DNA from: Thermococcus sp. 21S9 | Lineage (GTDB): Archaea; Methanobacteriota_B; Thermococci; Thermococcales; Thermococcaceae | Length of the DNA: 64,000 nucleotides | Direction of reading: 5' to 3' | Assembly: GCF_012027635.1 (NCBI RefSeq) | Contig: NZ_SNUS01000001.1 | Span: 1,736,001 to 1,800,000, forward strand | Notes under the pieces: generated by a model | The model's database searches: none | What the model was told of the DNA's origin: nothing | Seen by the model: the letters and a program-made list of their open reading frames with translations, nothing else | Program-made: the position numbers and the translations under genes | Part shown: positions 52,870 through 62,176 of the stretch, one piece after another | Layout: every line of letters starts with the position of its first letter | Position numbering within the stretch: position 1 is the stretch's first letter

Positions 52870-53404
52870 GGGGAATCCCCCAGCGCTGGTAAATATCGTT
52901 GTTAATTTCCAGAATATCTAAGATTTTGCCGATTATAAAGTTTATTATATCATCTACAGTTTTGGGCTTTGTGTAAAATCCAGGCGATGCAGGCATTACA
53001 ATTGCTCCCGCCCGGGTCACGCGAAGCATGTTTTCGATATGGATGGCGTTGAGGGGAGTTTCTCGTATAAGGAGCACGAGTTTTCGCCTCTCCTTTAGAG
53101 CGACATCGGCGGTTCTGGTTATCAAATTGTCTGCGTAGCCGTTGGCTATCGCCGAGAGGGTCTTCATCGAGCAGGGGGCGATTACCATCGCGTCAAACGG
53201 GTAGGAACCGGAGGCGGTGGGTGCGAAGAGGTTGTCCTCGGGATAATCCGGCTTTAAGTCAACGCCGAGCTCGTGTCGGGCAACCTTTATTCCGGTCTCC
53301 GTTGCGAGAAGAATGACCTCGTGACCAAGTTCACGAAGAACCTCAACGAGCCTTATTCCATACACTGCCCCACTTGCACCGGTTATTGCAACCACTAACC
53401 TCAT
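52853..53404 (-). CDS. ubiX: flavin prenyltransferase UbiX
   Basis: A 183-aa flavoprotein that joins a dimethylallyl group to FMN, making the prenyl-FMN cofactor of UbiD decarboxylases. Motifs: [75 protein letters not shown] UbiD partner is not in the window. It is first in an operon with the Lrp regulator and CYTH gene. The promoter region is shared with dacZ. Confidence 0.94.
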   Translation of the reverse strand: MRLVVAITGASGAVYGIRLVEVLRELGHEVILLATETGIKVARHELGVDLKPDYPEDNLFAPTASGSYPFDAMVIAPCSMKTLSAIANGYADNLITRTADVALKERRKLVLLIRETPLNAIHIENMLRVTRAGAIVMPASPGFYTKPKTVDDIINFIIGKILDILEINNDIYQRWGIPHGTAR

Positions 53405-53470
53405 GGCATCACCGGTATGGCTTCCCCGCTATCTTTTTATACCTTTTTGGCCGAAAAACATCGAAGTGCC

Positions 53471-54268
53471 ATGAAGATACATCCCGTTCTCATTGAGAGC
53501 GCCCTTGAGATAGCTGAGAAACTCGACGCCAAGGCCCTTGTGATAATGGAAGAGATAGAGGAAGAGAAGATACCCGAGACCAGCCTGCCCGTTGTCCTCG
53601 TTGGCTCGTCCTTCGACGTCGAGGACGAGAAGGTAAAGAGGGTATCCATCCCCCAGAACCTCGACCTCAACAACGTGCTCAACCTCATCTCCGCGTTTCT
53701 CCTGGAGCACAACATCGTCAGCGAAGGAGATTCCTTCGTCTACGTTACCGAGGACGCGATAGGCATCAAGACCGTTAAGAAGGGAATCTCCGCCATGAAG
53801 AGCTTCTTCGCCCAGAACCAGAGCGTCCTTCAGAGAATGCTGGAGATTGCCATAGAGCTCAGCATCGAGGGCAGGGAAGGAACGCCGGTTGGAACGATAT
53901 TCGTCATCGGAGATACGAGGAGGGTTCTAAAGCACTCACACCAGCTCATTCCCAATCCATTCAAAGGACACAAAATAAACGTCCTTGACAGGGACAGCAA
54001 GGAGATAATAAAGGAGTTCGCCCAGCTCGACGGTGCCTTTGTGATAAGGGAAGACGGACGGATAGTATCGGCAGGCAGGTACCTTGAAGTCGAGCCGAAG
54101 GTCATTGATTTGATGCTCCCGCCGGGCCTGGGAAGCAGGCACATCGCGGCGGCGGGGATAACCAAGCTCACGAAGGCGATGGCAATAAGCCTCTCGGAGA
54201 GTGGAACGATAAGGATTTTCAAGAACGGCCTCATGCTCCTTGAGTACAATCCGAGGCTGAGGTACTGA
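53471..54268 (+). CDS. dacZ: diadenylate cyclase DacZ (DisA_N domain)
   Basis: A 265-aa archaeal c-di-AMP synthase. The C-terminal DisA_N/DAC domain carries the catalytic LDGAFVIREDG (DGA) and the RHIAAAGIT (RHxxA) motif. The N-terminal part is a small alpha/beta domain. The frame is open to ATG 53417, but the TATA element CTTTTTATACC (53431-53441) lies after that codon and about 30 bp before ATG 53471, so the latter is the start. c-di-AMP controls osmolyte and ion transport. Confidence 0.92.
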   Translation: MKIHPVLIESALEIAEKLDAKALVIMEEIEEEKIPETSLPVVLVGSSFDVEDEKVKRVSIPQNLDLNNVLNLISAFLLEHNIVSEGDSFVYVTEDAIGIKTVKKGISAMKSFFAQNQSVLQRMLEIAIELSIEGREGTPVGTIFVIGDTRRVLKHSHQLIPNPFKGHKINVLDRDSKEIIKEFAQLDGAFVIREDGRIVSAGRYLEVEPKVIDLMLPPGLGSRHIAAAGITKLTKAMAISLSESGTIRIFKNGLMLLEYNPRLRY

Positions 54269-54284
54269 AGCAGAAAAGAAAGGG

Positions 54285-55721
54285 TCAGACGTTGAAAATC
54301 CTTATGGTGTTCGTTCCCGCGGTCCTTCCTATCGGCGTTCCCTTGGTCAGCAGGACGGTGTCGCCCTCGCTCACGAGTCCGAGGCCCGTTATGAGACGGA
54401 TTATCTCCCTTTCGCTCGTTTCTTCCACCTTGAACGGGTAGACTCCGTAGGAGAACATAAGTGTGTTCCTAACCCAGTCATTGGTAACGAAGGCCAGAAT
54501 CCACTGCTTCGGCTTGAACCTTGCTATGAGCCTCGCGGTCTGTCCGGTTCTGGTTGGCGTGAGTATGTACTTGATGTCAATCGAGTTGAGGGCCTCTATG
54601 ATGCTCCTCGCTATCGCGTCCTTTATCGTTCCCTTCGTCGGCCCGCGACCCTTCCACTCGTTCATCTTCCACTCGACCGTTCTGCTTGTCCAGAGACTGT
54701 CACGGTAGGCCTCGGTGGTCTTGGCTATCTTTGCCATCATCCTGACAGCGTCAACAGGGTACTTTCCGACCGCGGTTTCCTCGGAGAGCATAACCGCGTC
54801 GGTTCCGTCGAGAATGGCGTTGGCGACGTCGGTGACTTCAGCCCTAGTGGGGAGCTTCTCGTGCGTCATGCTTTCGAGCATCTGGGTGGCCGTTACAACG
54901 GGCTTGCCGGCGCAGTTGGCCTTCTTGATGAGCTTCTTCTGGAGTATCGGGAGCTTTTCAATGGGCATCTCGACTCCAAGGTCGCCCCTCGCTATCATCA
55001 CGCCGTCGGAGGCGTTAAGAATCTCGTCGAAGTTCCTGACCGCGTCGGGGCGCTCTATCTTCGCGATGAGGAACAGCTTTCCGTGGTGAGAGTCAACGAA
55101 GCGCCTGACCTTGAGGACGTCGTAGGCCGAGCCCACGAAGCTTATTCCTACGGCATCGATGCCGACCTCAAGGGAGAACTCGACGAACTCCAAGTCCTTC
55201 TCGGTCACTGCATCTATCGCCAGCCTCGCCTTCGGGACGTTTATGCCCTTGTGGGAGAACAGTGTACCTCCAACGAGAACCTTACAGATAACGTCCTGAC
55301 CCCTGACTTCCTCAACGCGGAGCGCTATGAAGCCGTCGCTGAGGTAAATCACGTCACCCTTGGAGACCATTCTCGGGAAGTCCTTGAACTCGACCGGAAT
55401 CACCGCCTCGTTTCCAACGACGTCCCTCGTGGTCAGCGTTATCGTCTGCCAGCGCCTCAGGTTGACGGAACCGCCCTCTATTTCTCCAACGCGAATCTTG
55501 ACACCGGGCAGGTCGCCGAGTATCGCAACGGGCCTGTCAAGTTTCTCCGAAACCTTCCTGACGAGCTTTACAGCTTTCTCGTGCTGTTCGAGTGTTCCGT
55601 GGGCGAAGTTGAGCCTCGCGACGCTCATGCCCGCGCGGACCATTGCAGAAACGGTTTTCTCCTTGAGCGAAGCCGGTCCAAGTGTCGCTATAATCTTCGT
55701 CTTCTGCCCCGGAAGTCTCAT
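54285..55721 (-). CDS. pyk: pyruvate kinase
   Basis: A 478-aa glycolytic enzyme converting phosphoenolpyruvate and ADP to pyruvate and ATP. Motifs: TKIIATLGPAS, ARLNFAHG, the active-site LIAKIERPDAVRNFDEIL, VMIARGDLGVE and VTATQMLESM. The C-terminal allosteric domain ends GTNTIRIFNV. ATG 55721 has GGTGGTAGC ahead. It is convergent with dacZ and divergent from the Bcp gene. Confidence 0.96.
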   Translation of the reverse strand: MRLPGQKTKIIATLGPASLKEKTVSAMVRAGMSVARLNFAHGTLEQHEKAVKLVRKVSEKLDRPVAILGDLPGVKIRVGEIEGGSVNLRRWQTITLTTRDVVGNEAVIPVEFKDFPRMVSKGDVIYLSDGFIALRVEEVRGQDVICKVLVGGTLFSHKGINVPKARLAIDAVTEKDLEFVEFSLEVGIDAVGISFVGSAYDVLKVRRFVDSHHGKLFLIAKIERPDAVRNFDEILNASDGVMIARGDLGVEMPIEKLPILQKKLIKKANCAGKPVVTATQMLESMTHEKLPTRAEVTDVANAILDGTDAVMLSEETAVGKYPVDAVRMMAKIAKTTEAYRDSLWTSRTVEWKMNEWKGRGPTKGTIKDAIARSIIEALNSIDIKYILTPTRTGQTARLIARFKPKQWILAFVTNDWVRNTLMFSYGVYPFKVEETSEREIIRLITGLGLVSEGDTVLLTKGTPIGRTAGTNTIRIFNV

Positions 55722-55815
55722 GCTACCACCTAATGGGGGACTACGCGCTCCCGCTAAAAAACGTTTCCCGCGGAAAGTTTATTAATTAGGGCACCCTAAA
55801 AGCTCCGGTGGTTTC

Positions 55816-56271
55816 ATGGGGTTCCTTGAAGTTGAGGTTTACGACGAAGAGGGTCGAAAGGTCAGGCTCGGGGACATCGTAATGGGCAGGTGGACGGTTC
55901 TCTACGTTTACCCGAAGGACAACACCCCCGGCTGTACGACCGAGGCGAAGGAGTTCACGGAGTTGCTCCCCGAGTTCGAGAAGCTCGGCTTTCAGGTGGT
56001 TGGGGTCTCCAAGGACTCCGTTGAGAGCCACAGGCGCTTCAAGGAGAAGCACGGGCTAAAGGTGAAGCTCCTGAGCGACCCGGAGGTTCAGCTCATCAAG
56101 GCCCTCGGCGCATGGGGCAAGAAGAAACGCTACGGAAAGGAGTACGAGGGAGTCATAAGGAGCACGTTCATCATAAACCCCGATGGAGAAATCGTGTGGG
56201 AGAAGCGCAACGTCCGGGCAAAGGGGCACGCCGAAAGGGTGCTTAAGGTCGCCCGGGAGTTGAGGGAGTGA
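55816..56271 (+). CDS. bcp: peroxiredoxin of the Bcp/PrxQ type
   Basis: A 151-aa thiol peroxidase with the peroxidatic cysteine in NTPGCTTEAKEF (Cys40). The usual resolving cysteine five residues later is replaced by lysine, so it acts as a 1-Cys enzyme or uses another thiol. No other cysteine is visible. A TATA-like TTATTAATT (55780-55790) precedes it. Its 3' end overlaps convergent archaemetzincin by 29 bp. Confidence 0.92.
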   Translation: MGFLEVEVYDEEGRKVRLGDIVMGRWTVLYVYPKDNTPGCTTEAKEFTELLPEFEKLGFQVVGVSKDSVESHRRFKEKHGLKVKLLSDPEVQLIKALGAWGKKKRYGKEYEGVIRSTFIINPDGEIVWEKRNVRAKGHAERVLKVARELRE

Positions 56272-56959
56272 ACTCCCCGACCGTTTCTTCAAGTTTTTTC
56301 ATACAGGAACGGCAGAACACGGCGGGTCTTGAGTCCCATTCTGCCATTGTCGCCGGCGGGTTCATGACGCAGGGGTTGGAGCAGTGTTCGAGGCCGAAGG
56401 CGTGACCGACCTCGTGAAGGATACCCTTGAGAAGGCGCCCCTTGAAGGTCTCAATCTCGCGCGAGAGTATTCTACGGGCGAGACGCTTGACTTCGTCCTC
56501 CACGTGGGGGCTCTCAAGGGTCCTCAGAGTCATCCTCAGAACGTCCGACTCGAAGGGCCTCATGGAGAGAACCATTATCCTCCTTCCAACTCTTTCCGTC
56601 TGGAACCCGAGGAAGCTCTCGTAGAAATCAAAGTAGCGGTTCCTTGACGCGAGCGGGAAGCTAATCAGGCCAAGGATTTTGTTCATCTCTATCTCATCGT
56701 TCTTCTCGAGCTCAACCTTGAGGCGGTAGTCGAGAAAGTCAACGAGGACTTCGAGCGGGTAAAGCCTCACCGTGCCCTCCGGTGTTTTAACGTTTATCAG
56801 GTAGCCCGGCTCGAGGGTCAGGCTGTCGAGGTAGACAAACCTCACGCCCAGTCCCCAGTCGTCAAAGAGCCTGTTGGCCTCGTCAACGACCTCGAACATC
56901 GCGTCCCGTAGGGTGTCTTCGAGGAAGTTCGTGACGTATGTGAAACCGATGAACTCCAT
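56243..56959 (-). CDS. amzA: archaemetzincin metalloprotease
   Basis: A 238-aa zinc peptidase of the archaemetzincin family. The zinc site is HEVGHAFGLEH followed by CSNPCVMNPP, and CRSC near the end completes the family's extra zinc-binding cysteines. The N-terminal domain (1-160) has no known motif. It is presumably cytoplasmic, as no signal peptide is seen. The physiological substrate is unknown. Confidence 0.92.
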   Translation of the reverse strand: MEFIGFTYVTNFLEDTLRDAMFEVVDEANRLFDDWGLGVRFVYLDSLTLEPGYLINVKTPEGTVRLYPLEVLVDFLDYRLKVELEKNDEIEMNKILGLISFPLASRNRYFDFYESFLGFQTERVGRRIMVLSMRPFESDVLRMTLRTLESPHVEDEVKRLARRILSREIETFKGRLLKGILHEVGHAFGLEHCSNPCVMNPPATMAEWDSRPAVFCRSCMKKLEETVGEFTPSTPGRP

Positions 56960-57058
56960 AGTCTACCCTCGCTCAGACTTAGGGATGGCTGGATTTATAA
57001 GCGTTCTTTAGAGCGTTGAACCATGATGCTTTTAAGGCACCACCGCGAGTGAATACAT

Positions 57059-57121
57059 GGGCGATGGCGTCCGCCCTGGGCTTCGAGCCCGAACCGCCCG
57101 AAGGGGCTGATGACGCCTGTT
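57059..57121 (+). promoter_or_regulatory. fluoride riboswitch (crcB motif) 2
   Basis: GGGCG (57059-57063) pairs with CGCCC (57072-57076). GATGGCGTC places GGCGTC (57066-57071) to form the pseudoknot with GACGCC (57112-57117). GCCC (57096-57099) pairs with GGGC before CTGATGA. Unlike switch 1, a hairpin GGGCT-TCG-AGCCC (57078-57090) is inserted in the linker between the first and second helices. The downstream TGTTCTCC-ACG-GGGAGG segment can hide the ribosome site. TATA-like CTTTTAAGG (57029-57037) lies upstream. It leads the operon that ends with crcB. Confidence 0.94.
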
Positions 57122-57140
57122 CTCCACGGGAGGTGAGAGA

Positions 57141-58007
57141 ATGGGCTCGAAGCTTTACGAAATCGGACGTTACGTTGACGTTGATGCCGTCCTACGATAC
57201 GTTAAGGAGAGGCGACACGAGGATGGCGGTTACTGCTTCGTTAGCGTTCTCGACGATACCAACGTGAACGATACCTACTACGCGATTAAAATCTACAACC
57301 TCCTCGGCATCGAGTTCCCGGAACCGGAGAAAACCATTGAGTTCCTGAGCAACGCCATCCAGCCCCAGACTGCAGTCGTGGCAATAGCGATGGCGCTCGA
57401 AGGTCTCGCCCTGCTCGGAGCCAAGGACGTCGCAAGGGAGAAGAGCGACATAGTTTTCACCAAGTACAACCCCGCGGAAGGCAAGTTCGCGGTCGGACTC
57501 GGTGGGAGCGAGGAGTTCGGAACGGCGACACCGCTCGAAGCCACCTACTGGGTCACCAAGGCCTTCAACCAGATTGGCTTAAAGTTCGATTCCACCGAAA
57601 AGGACGCGATTAGGGCCTTCGTGATGAAGTTCCGCAACGGTAACGGCTACGGCGTCAAGCAACCGACTACGACCATGACCTACCAGGCGCTCTTCACGCT
57701 CTACACCCTTGGCTACCGCCCGCCCAAGAGCCCCCACTTCAGGAACTGTGAGCTCTGCGGTGACTGGGGTGGGTTCACAGAGGTGCCTTACAGCCTTCCG
57801 CCGTACCTTGAGCCGACGTTCTACGCAACGAGGGGCCTTGAGCTTCAGAACGAGACACCCACCTGTCCGAGGAGGCACGTCTGGTTCATCCGCCAGCTCC
57901 AGAACCCCAACGGTGGCTTCAGGAGGAGCCTTGAACTCGGCATCTCGAACTTCCAGAACACCTACCGCGCGCTGGCGGTCGTTGATTCGATGATGCGTTA
58001 CCTTTAG
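57141..58007 (+). CDS. prenyltransferase/terpene-cyclase-like alpha-alpha toroid protein
   Basis: A 288-aa protein built of alpha-alpha repeats of the prenyltransferase beta-subunit/squalene-cyclase superfamily. Repeat starts are seen at GGYCFVSVLDDTNVNDTYYAIKIYNLLG, GTATPLEATYWVTKAFNQIG, NGYGVKQPTTTMTYQALFTLYTLGY, GGFTEVP and NPNGGFRRSLELGISNFQNTYRALAVVD (segments of residues about 25-285). CELCG and CPRRH could bind zinc. No cyclase DxDD motif is visible. It has GGGAGGTGA ahead and is the first gene after fluoride riboswitch 2. Function in fluoride response unknown. Confidence 0.72.
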   Translation: MGSKLYEIGRYVDVDAVLRYVKERRHEDGGYCFVSVLDDTNVNDTYYAIKIYNLLGIEFPEPEKTIEFLSNAIQPQTAVVAIAMALEGLALLGAKDVAREKSDIVFTKYNPAEGKFAVGLGGSEEFGTATPLEATYWVTKAFNQIGLKFDSTEKDAIRAFVMKFRNGNGYGVKQPTTTMTYQALFTLYTLGYRPPKSPHFRNCELCGDWGGFTEVPYSLPPYLEPTFYATRGLELQNETPTCPRRHVWFIRQLQNPNGGFRRSLELGISNFQNTYRALAVVDSMMRYL

Positions 58008-58015
58008 TGGAGCCT

Positions 58016-58687
58016 ATGGACGTTATAGAGGCCGAATTCAGGAGGGCAATGGAGGAACCGGGTTGTCCGGTCTGCAGGTTAGTCGAGAAGTTCGAGGATG
58101 AAGAGATTGAGACCATACTCTACGAGCACCCCAATGACCCGGCCGTCAGGAAGGCCTTTCGAGGGAGCGGGGGCCTCTGCAGGAGGCACGCCTGGAAGGT
58201 CCTCCGGCTGGCCCTCTCCAATCCCCTTCTTGGCCCCCACGGGGTTTCCGTCATTTACGAGGACGTTCTTGAGAGCTACCTGCGCGGGGAGGATGAAACC
58301 GAGGAGTGTCTCCTCTGCAGGCTCACGGCAGAGAAAGAGCGAATCCTAATCGAATCCCTCGCTGACAGGCTCCCGAACCTCATCGAAGCCTACGAGAACT
58401 CGCCCGCAATCCTCTGCAGGAGACATTACGAGGAAGTTCTAAGGAGGATTACCGACGAAAGCCTAAGGAGAAAGTTCTCAGAGGTTCAGAGGAGAAAGCT
58501 CGAAGGGCTGAGGGAGAGGCTTGAAGGACTCATAGAGAGCTTTGACTACCGGGCCAAAAGAAAACCAACGGAGGCAGAGAGGAGGGCGATACTTGAAGCA
58601 GTGGAATTCCTTGCCGGTAGAGAAGTCGGCCCAGAACGCGGGCGGAAGGAGAGGAGGGAGAAACGTTGGCCGTTGAGATTGAGGTGA
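58016..58687 (+). CDS. cysteine-rich duplicated CxxC/CRRH protein (DUF6062-like)
   Basis: A 223-aa protein with two repeat units. Each has a CxxC (CPVC at 17-20; CLLC at about 98-101) followed some 40 residues later by GLCRRHAW or ILCRRHYEE. This pattern suggests two metal sites. The C-terminal third is a charged helix (YRAKRKPTEAERRAI) with a basic tail. GTG 58007 overlaps the previous stop; ATG 58016 is taken. I am unsure of the family name. It overlaps the next gene by 22 bp. Confidence 0.65.
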   Translation: MDVIEAEFRRAMEEPGCPVCRLVEKFEDEEIETILYEHPNDPAVRKAFRGSGGLCRRHAWKVLRLALSNPLLGPHGVSVIYEDVLESYLRGEDETEECLLCRLTAEKERILIESLADRLPNLIEAYENSPAILCRRHYEEVLRRITDESLRRKFSEVQRRKLEGLRERLEGLIESFDYRAKRKPTEAERRAILEAVEFLAGREVGPERGRKERREKRWPLRLR

Positions 58688-58971
58688 GTGGTGAAGAACT
58701 TGATAGAATCAGGCGAAACCGGAAGGAGATTGAAGAGAGGCTGAGGGATGTAGAGGGCCTTGAAAGAACACTGAAAGCCCTAAAGCTCAGGCTCCTCCTC
58801 GAGAGGAGGGAGAGACTGCTCAGGAAGCTTGAAGAGATGGAAACCAACTACCGGGAGCTCGTCGAGTTTGAGAAGAAGGCGAAAGAGGACCGGAGTTACA
58901 TGCTTGAGCTGAGAAACGAGCTGAGCAGGGAAAACGCGGAGCTCAGAAAGCGCCTGGGGGATATGCGATGA
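58666..58971 (+). CDS. coiled-coil protein of the fluoride operon
   Basis: A 101-aa, almost wholly helical protein (RRNRKEIEERLRDVEGLERTL, RKLEEMETNYRELVEFEKKAKE, ELRNELSRENAELRKRL). It starts at TTG 58666 behind GAGGGAGAAACG and overlaps the genes on both sides. It resembles the short coiled-coil gene at 31964 in kind and placement, though generic coiled coils give weak evidence of homology. Possibly a partner of the 58968 product. Confidence 0.6.
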   Translation: MAVEIEVSGEELDRIRRNRKEIEERLRDVEGLERTLKALKLRLLLERRERLLRKLEEMETNYRELVEFEKKAKEDRSYMLELRNELSRENAELRKRLGDMR

Positions 58972-59405
58972 AGGTCACGGTATGGGCCAAGGGCAGGTGG
59001 AGGAAAGTTCATTTCAACGTCCCCGACGAGCTCTGGAAGAGAATCGAGGAGACCTGCAGAAGGAACGGTTTCCGAACGGAGGAGGCCCTAAGGATAATAC
59101 TCCTTGACGGCTATCTCGATGAAGAGGTTGACAAGGAAGAACTCGCGAGACTGGAGGAGGAGATAAACAGGCTCGAAGAAAGGCTTTACGAGCTTGAGGG
59201 ACACTGGTCCCCCCTGAAGTTCAGGACGTACTACTCCGCCCTGGACAACCAGAACCTCGCCATAACTCTTTCCGGGCTGATAGCTGAGAACAAAAGGCTA
59301 AGGAAGATGCTGGGCCTCAAGGAGAGGGACTTCTCAAAGGCAGAAGGGCTGATCCACTACTACATGTCCTACGCGTTCGGAGATGAGAAAACCGAAAAGT
59401 TTTAA
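58968..59405 (+). CDS. small protein with ribbon-helix-helix-like N-terminus and coiled coil
   Basis: A 145-aa protein. The N-terminus (VTVWAKGRWRKVHFNVPDELWKRIEETCRRNGFRTEEALRIILLDGYL, residues 3-50) looks like a CopG/ribbon-helix-helix strand plus two helices. A heptad region (EELARLEEEINRLEERLYELEG) follows. The C-terminal helix NQNL-AITLSGLIAEN matches the 32121 protein. It could be a DNA-binding regulator or an assembly scaffold. ATGA overlaps the previous stop. A TATA-like GTTTTAAAGG is at its end. Confidence 0.6.
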   Translation: MKVTVWAKGRWRKVHFNVPDELWKRIEETCRRNGFRTEEALRIILLDGYLDEEVDKEELARLEEEINRLEERLYELEGHWSPLKFRTYYSALDNQNLAITLSGLIAENKRLRKMLGLKERDFSKAEGLIHYYMSYAFGDEKTEKF

Positions 59406-59489
59406 AGGAACCTAACTGCAAGGGGGCTGAAACGTTGCCAGTTCTTTCAAGTAACCTTCAGAAAAACACAATGAAACAGGGGTGGTGGG

Positions 59490-60246
<757 letters not shown>

Positions 60247-60333
60247 TTCGGACTTCATCCAATAACTTAATAAGGGCTCAAACCGACAAATCCACAAACT
60301 AAAGTTACACTTACCCCTGCGAGGGGATTAACT

Positions 60334-60852
60334 ATGATGTCGCTTGAGTTCGAGGTTCCCGTGAAGAGGCTCAACAACGTTATGGGAGTCATACTTAGGG
60401 AGGACTCCAAGCTCCAGTGGGTCTACTACCGCGAGGACACTGGAAGCGTCGTTGTCCGAACGACCGTATCAAGGAACGCCCTTCAGACGTTTCTGCTCAG
60501 GTTAGCCTCCGCCGTGGACGTGCCAGTGGAGGTCACCATAGTTGACGAAAGGGAAACCGGCAGGGTCATCCACGAGGCGTTCCTCCTCAGGGTGGACGTG
60601 TCCGAGGGTTCTTACCCCGTTGTCATACTGCTCCTCTACAACGTCAGCAAGTTTTATCCGGATACGATAATAGTCGGCACCTCCGCCGACGCCCCTCAAG
60701 AGCTTGTTGATACCGTGCTCAAATTGACGATAGGCAAGGTCAACCTCCTTGAGACCGAGAAGGTTAGGAGTTCAATCGTTGATGGGGGACTCTTCATCCA
60801 GCTCAGGGCAAACGTGCCCAACACCTCCGACAAGGAGATGGTTCTCGTTTGA
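60334..60852 (+). CDS. hypothetical soluble protein
   Basis: A 172-aa protein I do not recognise. It looks alpha/beta with many hydrophobic strands (GSVVVRTTVS, VEVTIVDERETG, SYPVVILLLYNVSKFYPDTIIVGTSA, GGLFIQLRANV). TATA-like ACTTAATAAGG (60265-60275) lies upstream, and GAGGGG at 60320 serves ATG 60334; ATG 60337 is equally possible. It has its own promoter, so it is probably not part of the fluoride operon. Confidence 0.55.
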   Translation: MMSLEFEVPVKRLNNVMGVILREDSKLQWVYYREDTGSVVVRTTVSRNALQTFLLRLASAVDVPVEVTIVDERETGRVIHEAFLLRVDVSEGSYPVVILLLYNVSKFYPDTIIVGTSADAPQELVDTVLKLTIGKVNLLETEKVRSSIVDGGLFIQLRANVPNTSDKEMVLV

Positions 60853-60906
60853 ACCTCCGGTCAGAAGTTTCTTAACCTCCCCCTCCAACTCTTCTTGGTG
60901 GTCCCG

Positions 60907-62112
60907 ATGCTTCACCACGTTAGGCTTATCTACGCGACCAAGAGCCGGAAGCTCGTCGGCAAGAAAATCGTTCTCGCGATTCCCGGGAGCATAGCCGCGG
61001 TTGAGTGCGTCAAGCTGGCCAGGGAACTCATAAGGCACGGCGCTGAGGTTCACGCGGTGATGAGCGAGAACGCCCAGAAGATAATCCATCCCTACGCGAT
61101 GGAGTTCGCCACCGGAAACCCCGTCGTGACTGAAATCACGGGCTTCATAGAGCACGTCGAGCTCGCTGGAGACCACGAGAACAAGGCAGACCTGATTCTC
61201 GTCTGCCCCGCGACGGCAAACACCATAGGCAAGATAGCCTGCGGGATAGACGACACGCCAGTTACGACGGTTGTGACGACTGCCTTCGCCCACACGCCGA
61301 TAATGATTGCCCCCGCGATGCACTCCAGCATGTACGAGCACCCGATTGTGGTTGAGAACATCGAGAAGCTCAAAAAGCTGGGCGTCGAGTTTATCGGCCC
61401 TCGCTTCGAGGAGGGCAAGGCGAAGGTTGCGACGACCGACGAGATAGTTTATCGCGTCATCAGGAAGCTCCACCCCAAGAGCCTTGAGGGGAAGCGCGTT
61501 CTGGTCACAGCGGGCGCGACGAGGGAGTACATAGACCCGATTCGCTACATCACCAACGCAAGCAGTGGCAGAATGGGAGTTGCAATAGCCGAAGAGGCTG
61601 ACTTCAGGGGGGCCGAAGTTACACTCATCAGGACGAAGGAAAGCGTCCCGAGCTTCGTCGAGAACCAGATTGAGGTGGAAACTGTTGAGGAGATGCTCGA
61701 GGCAATAGAAAACGAGCTGAAGGCGAAGAAATACGACGTCGTTGTCTTGGCCGCCGCCGTAAGCGACTTCCGCGTTAAGAACAGAGCCGGTGAAAAAATC
61801 AAGAGCGGAAAGACCCTTACCCTCGAACTCGAGCCGACGCCGAAGATAATAGACCGCATTAAAGAGCTTCAGCCAGAGGTTTTCCTCGTGGGCTTCAAGG
61901 CCGAGACGGGCGAGGAGAAGCTCATCGAGGAAGCGAGGAGGCAGATTGAGCGCGCGGGGAGCGACCTCGTCGTCGCCAACACTCTCAAAGCGTTTGGAAG
62001 CGAGGAAAACGAGGTTCTCCTTGTATCCAGGGACGAGATAAAGAAACTGCCCAGGATGGACAAGCGCGAGCTGGCAGAGAGGCTCTGGGACGAGATTGAA
62101 CGGCTTATCTAA
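60907..62112 (+). CDS. coaBC: bifunctional phosphopantothenoylcysteine decarboxylase/phosphopantothenate-cysteine ligase
   Basis: A 401-aa fusion making 4'-phosphopantetheine for coenzyme A. The N-terminal flavodoxin-like CoaC domain has IPGSIAAVECVKLARELI, PATANTIGKIACGIDD and PAMHSSMYEHP. The C-terminal CoaB domain has TAGATREYIDPIRYITNASSG, VVLAAAVSDFRV and the ELEPTPKII motif. GGTGGTCCCG precedes ATG 60907. A TATA-like TTTCTTAACC lies about 35 bp upstream. Confidence 0.95.
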   Translation: MLHHVRLIYATKSRKLVGKKIVLAIPGSIAAVECVKLARELIRHGAEVHAVMSENAQKIIHPYAMEFATGNPVVTEITGFIEHVELAGDHENKADLILVCPATANTIGKIACGIDDTPVTTVVTTAFAHTPIMIAPAMHSSMYEHPIVVENIEKLKKLGVEFIGPRFEEGKAKVATTDEIVYRVIRKLHPKSLEGKRVLVTAGATREYIDPIRYITNASSGRMGVAIAEEADFRGAEVTLIRTKESVPSFVENQIEVETVEEMLEAIENELKAKKYDVVVLAAAVSDFRVKNRAGEKIKSGKTLTLELEPTPKIIDRIKELQPEVFLVGFKAETGEEKLIEEARRQIERAGSDLVVANTLKAFGSEENEVLLVSRDEIKKLPRMDKRELAERLWDEIERLI

Positions 62113-62176
62113 CCCGAACCTTTTTAAGTTCCTTTTCTCACCTTTCTTGATAAAACTTCGTATGGAGGTTGTTGGT

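Noticed and set aside
53417-53470. Longer DacZ start at ATG 53417
   Set aside because: The promoter TATA element lies downstream of this codon, so the codon is not transcribed from that promoter.
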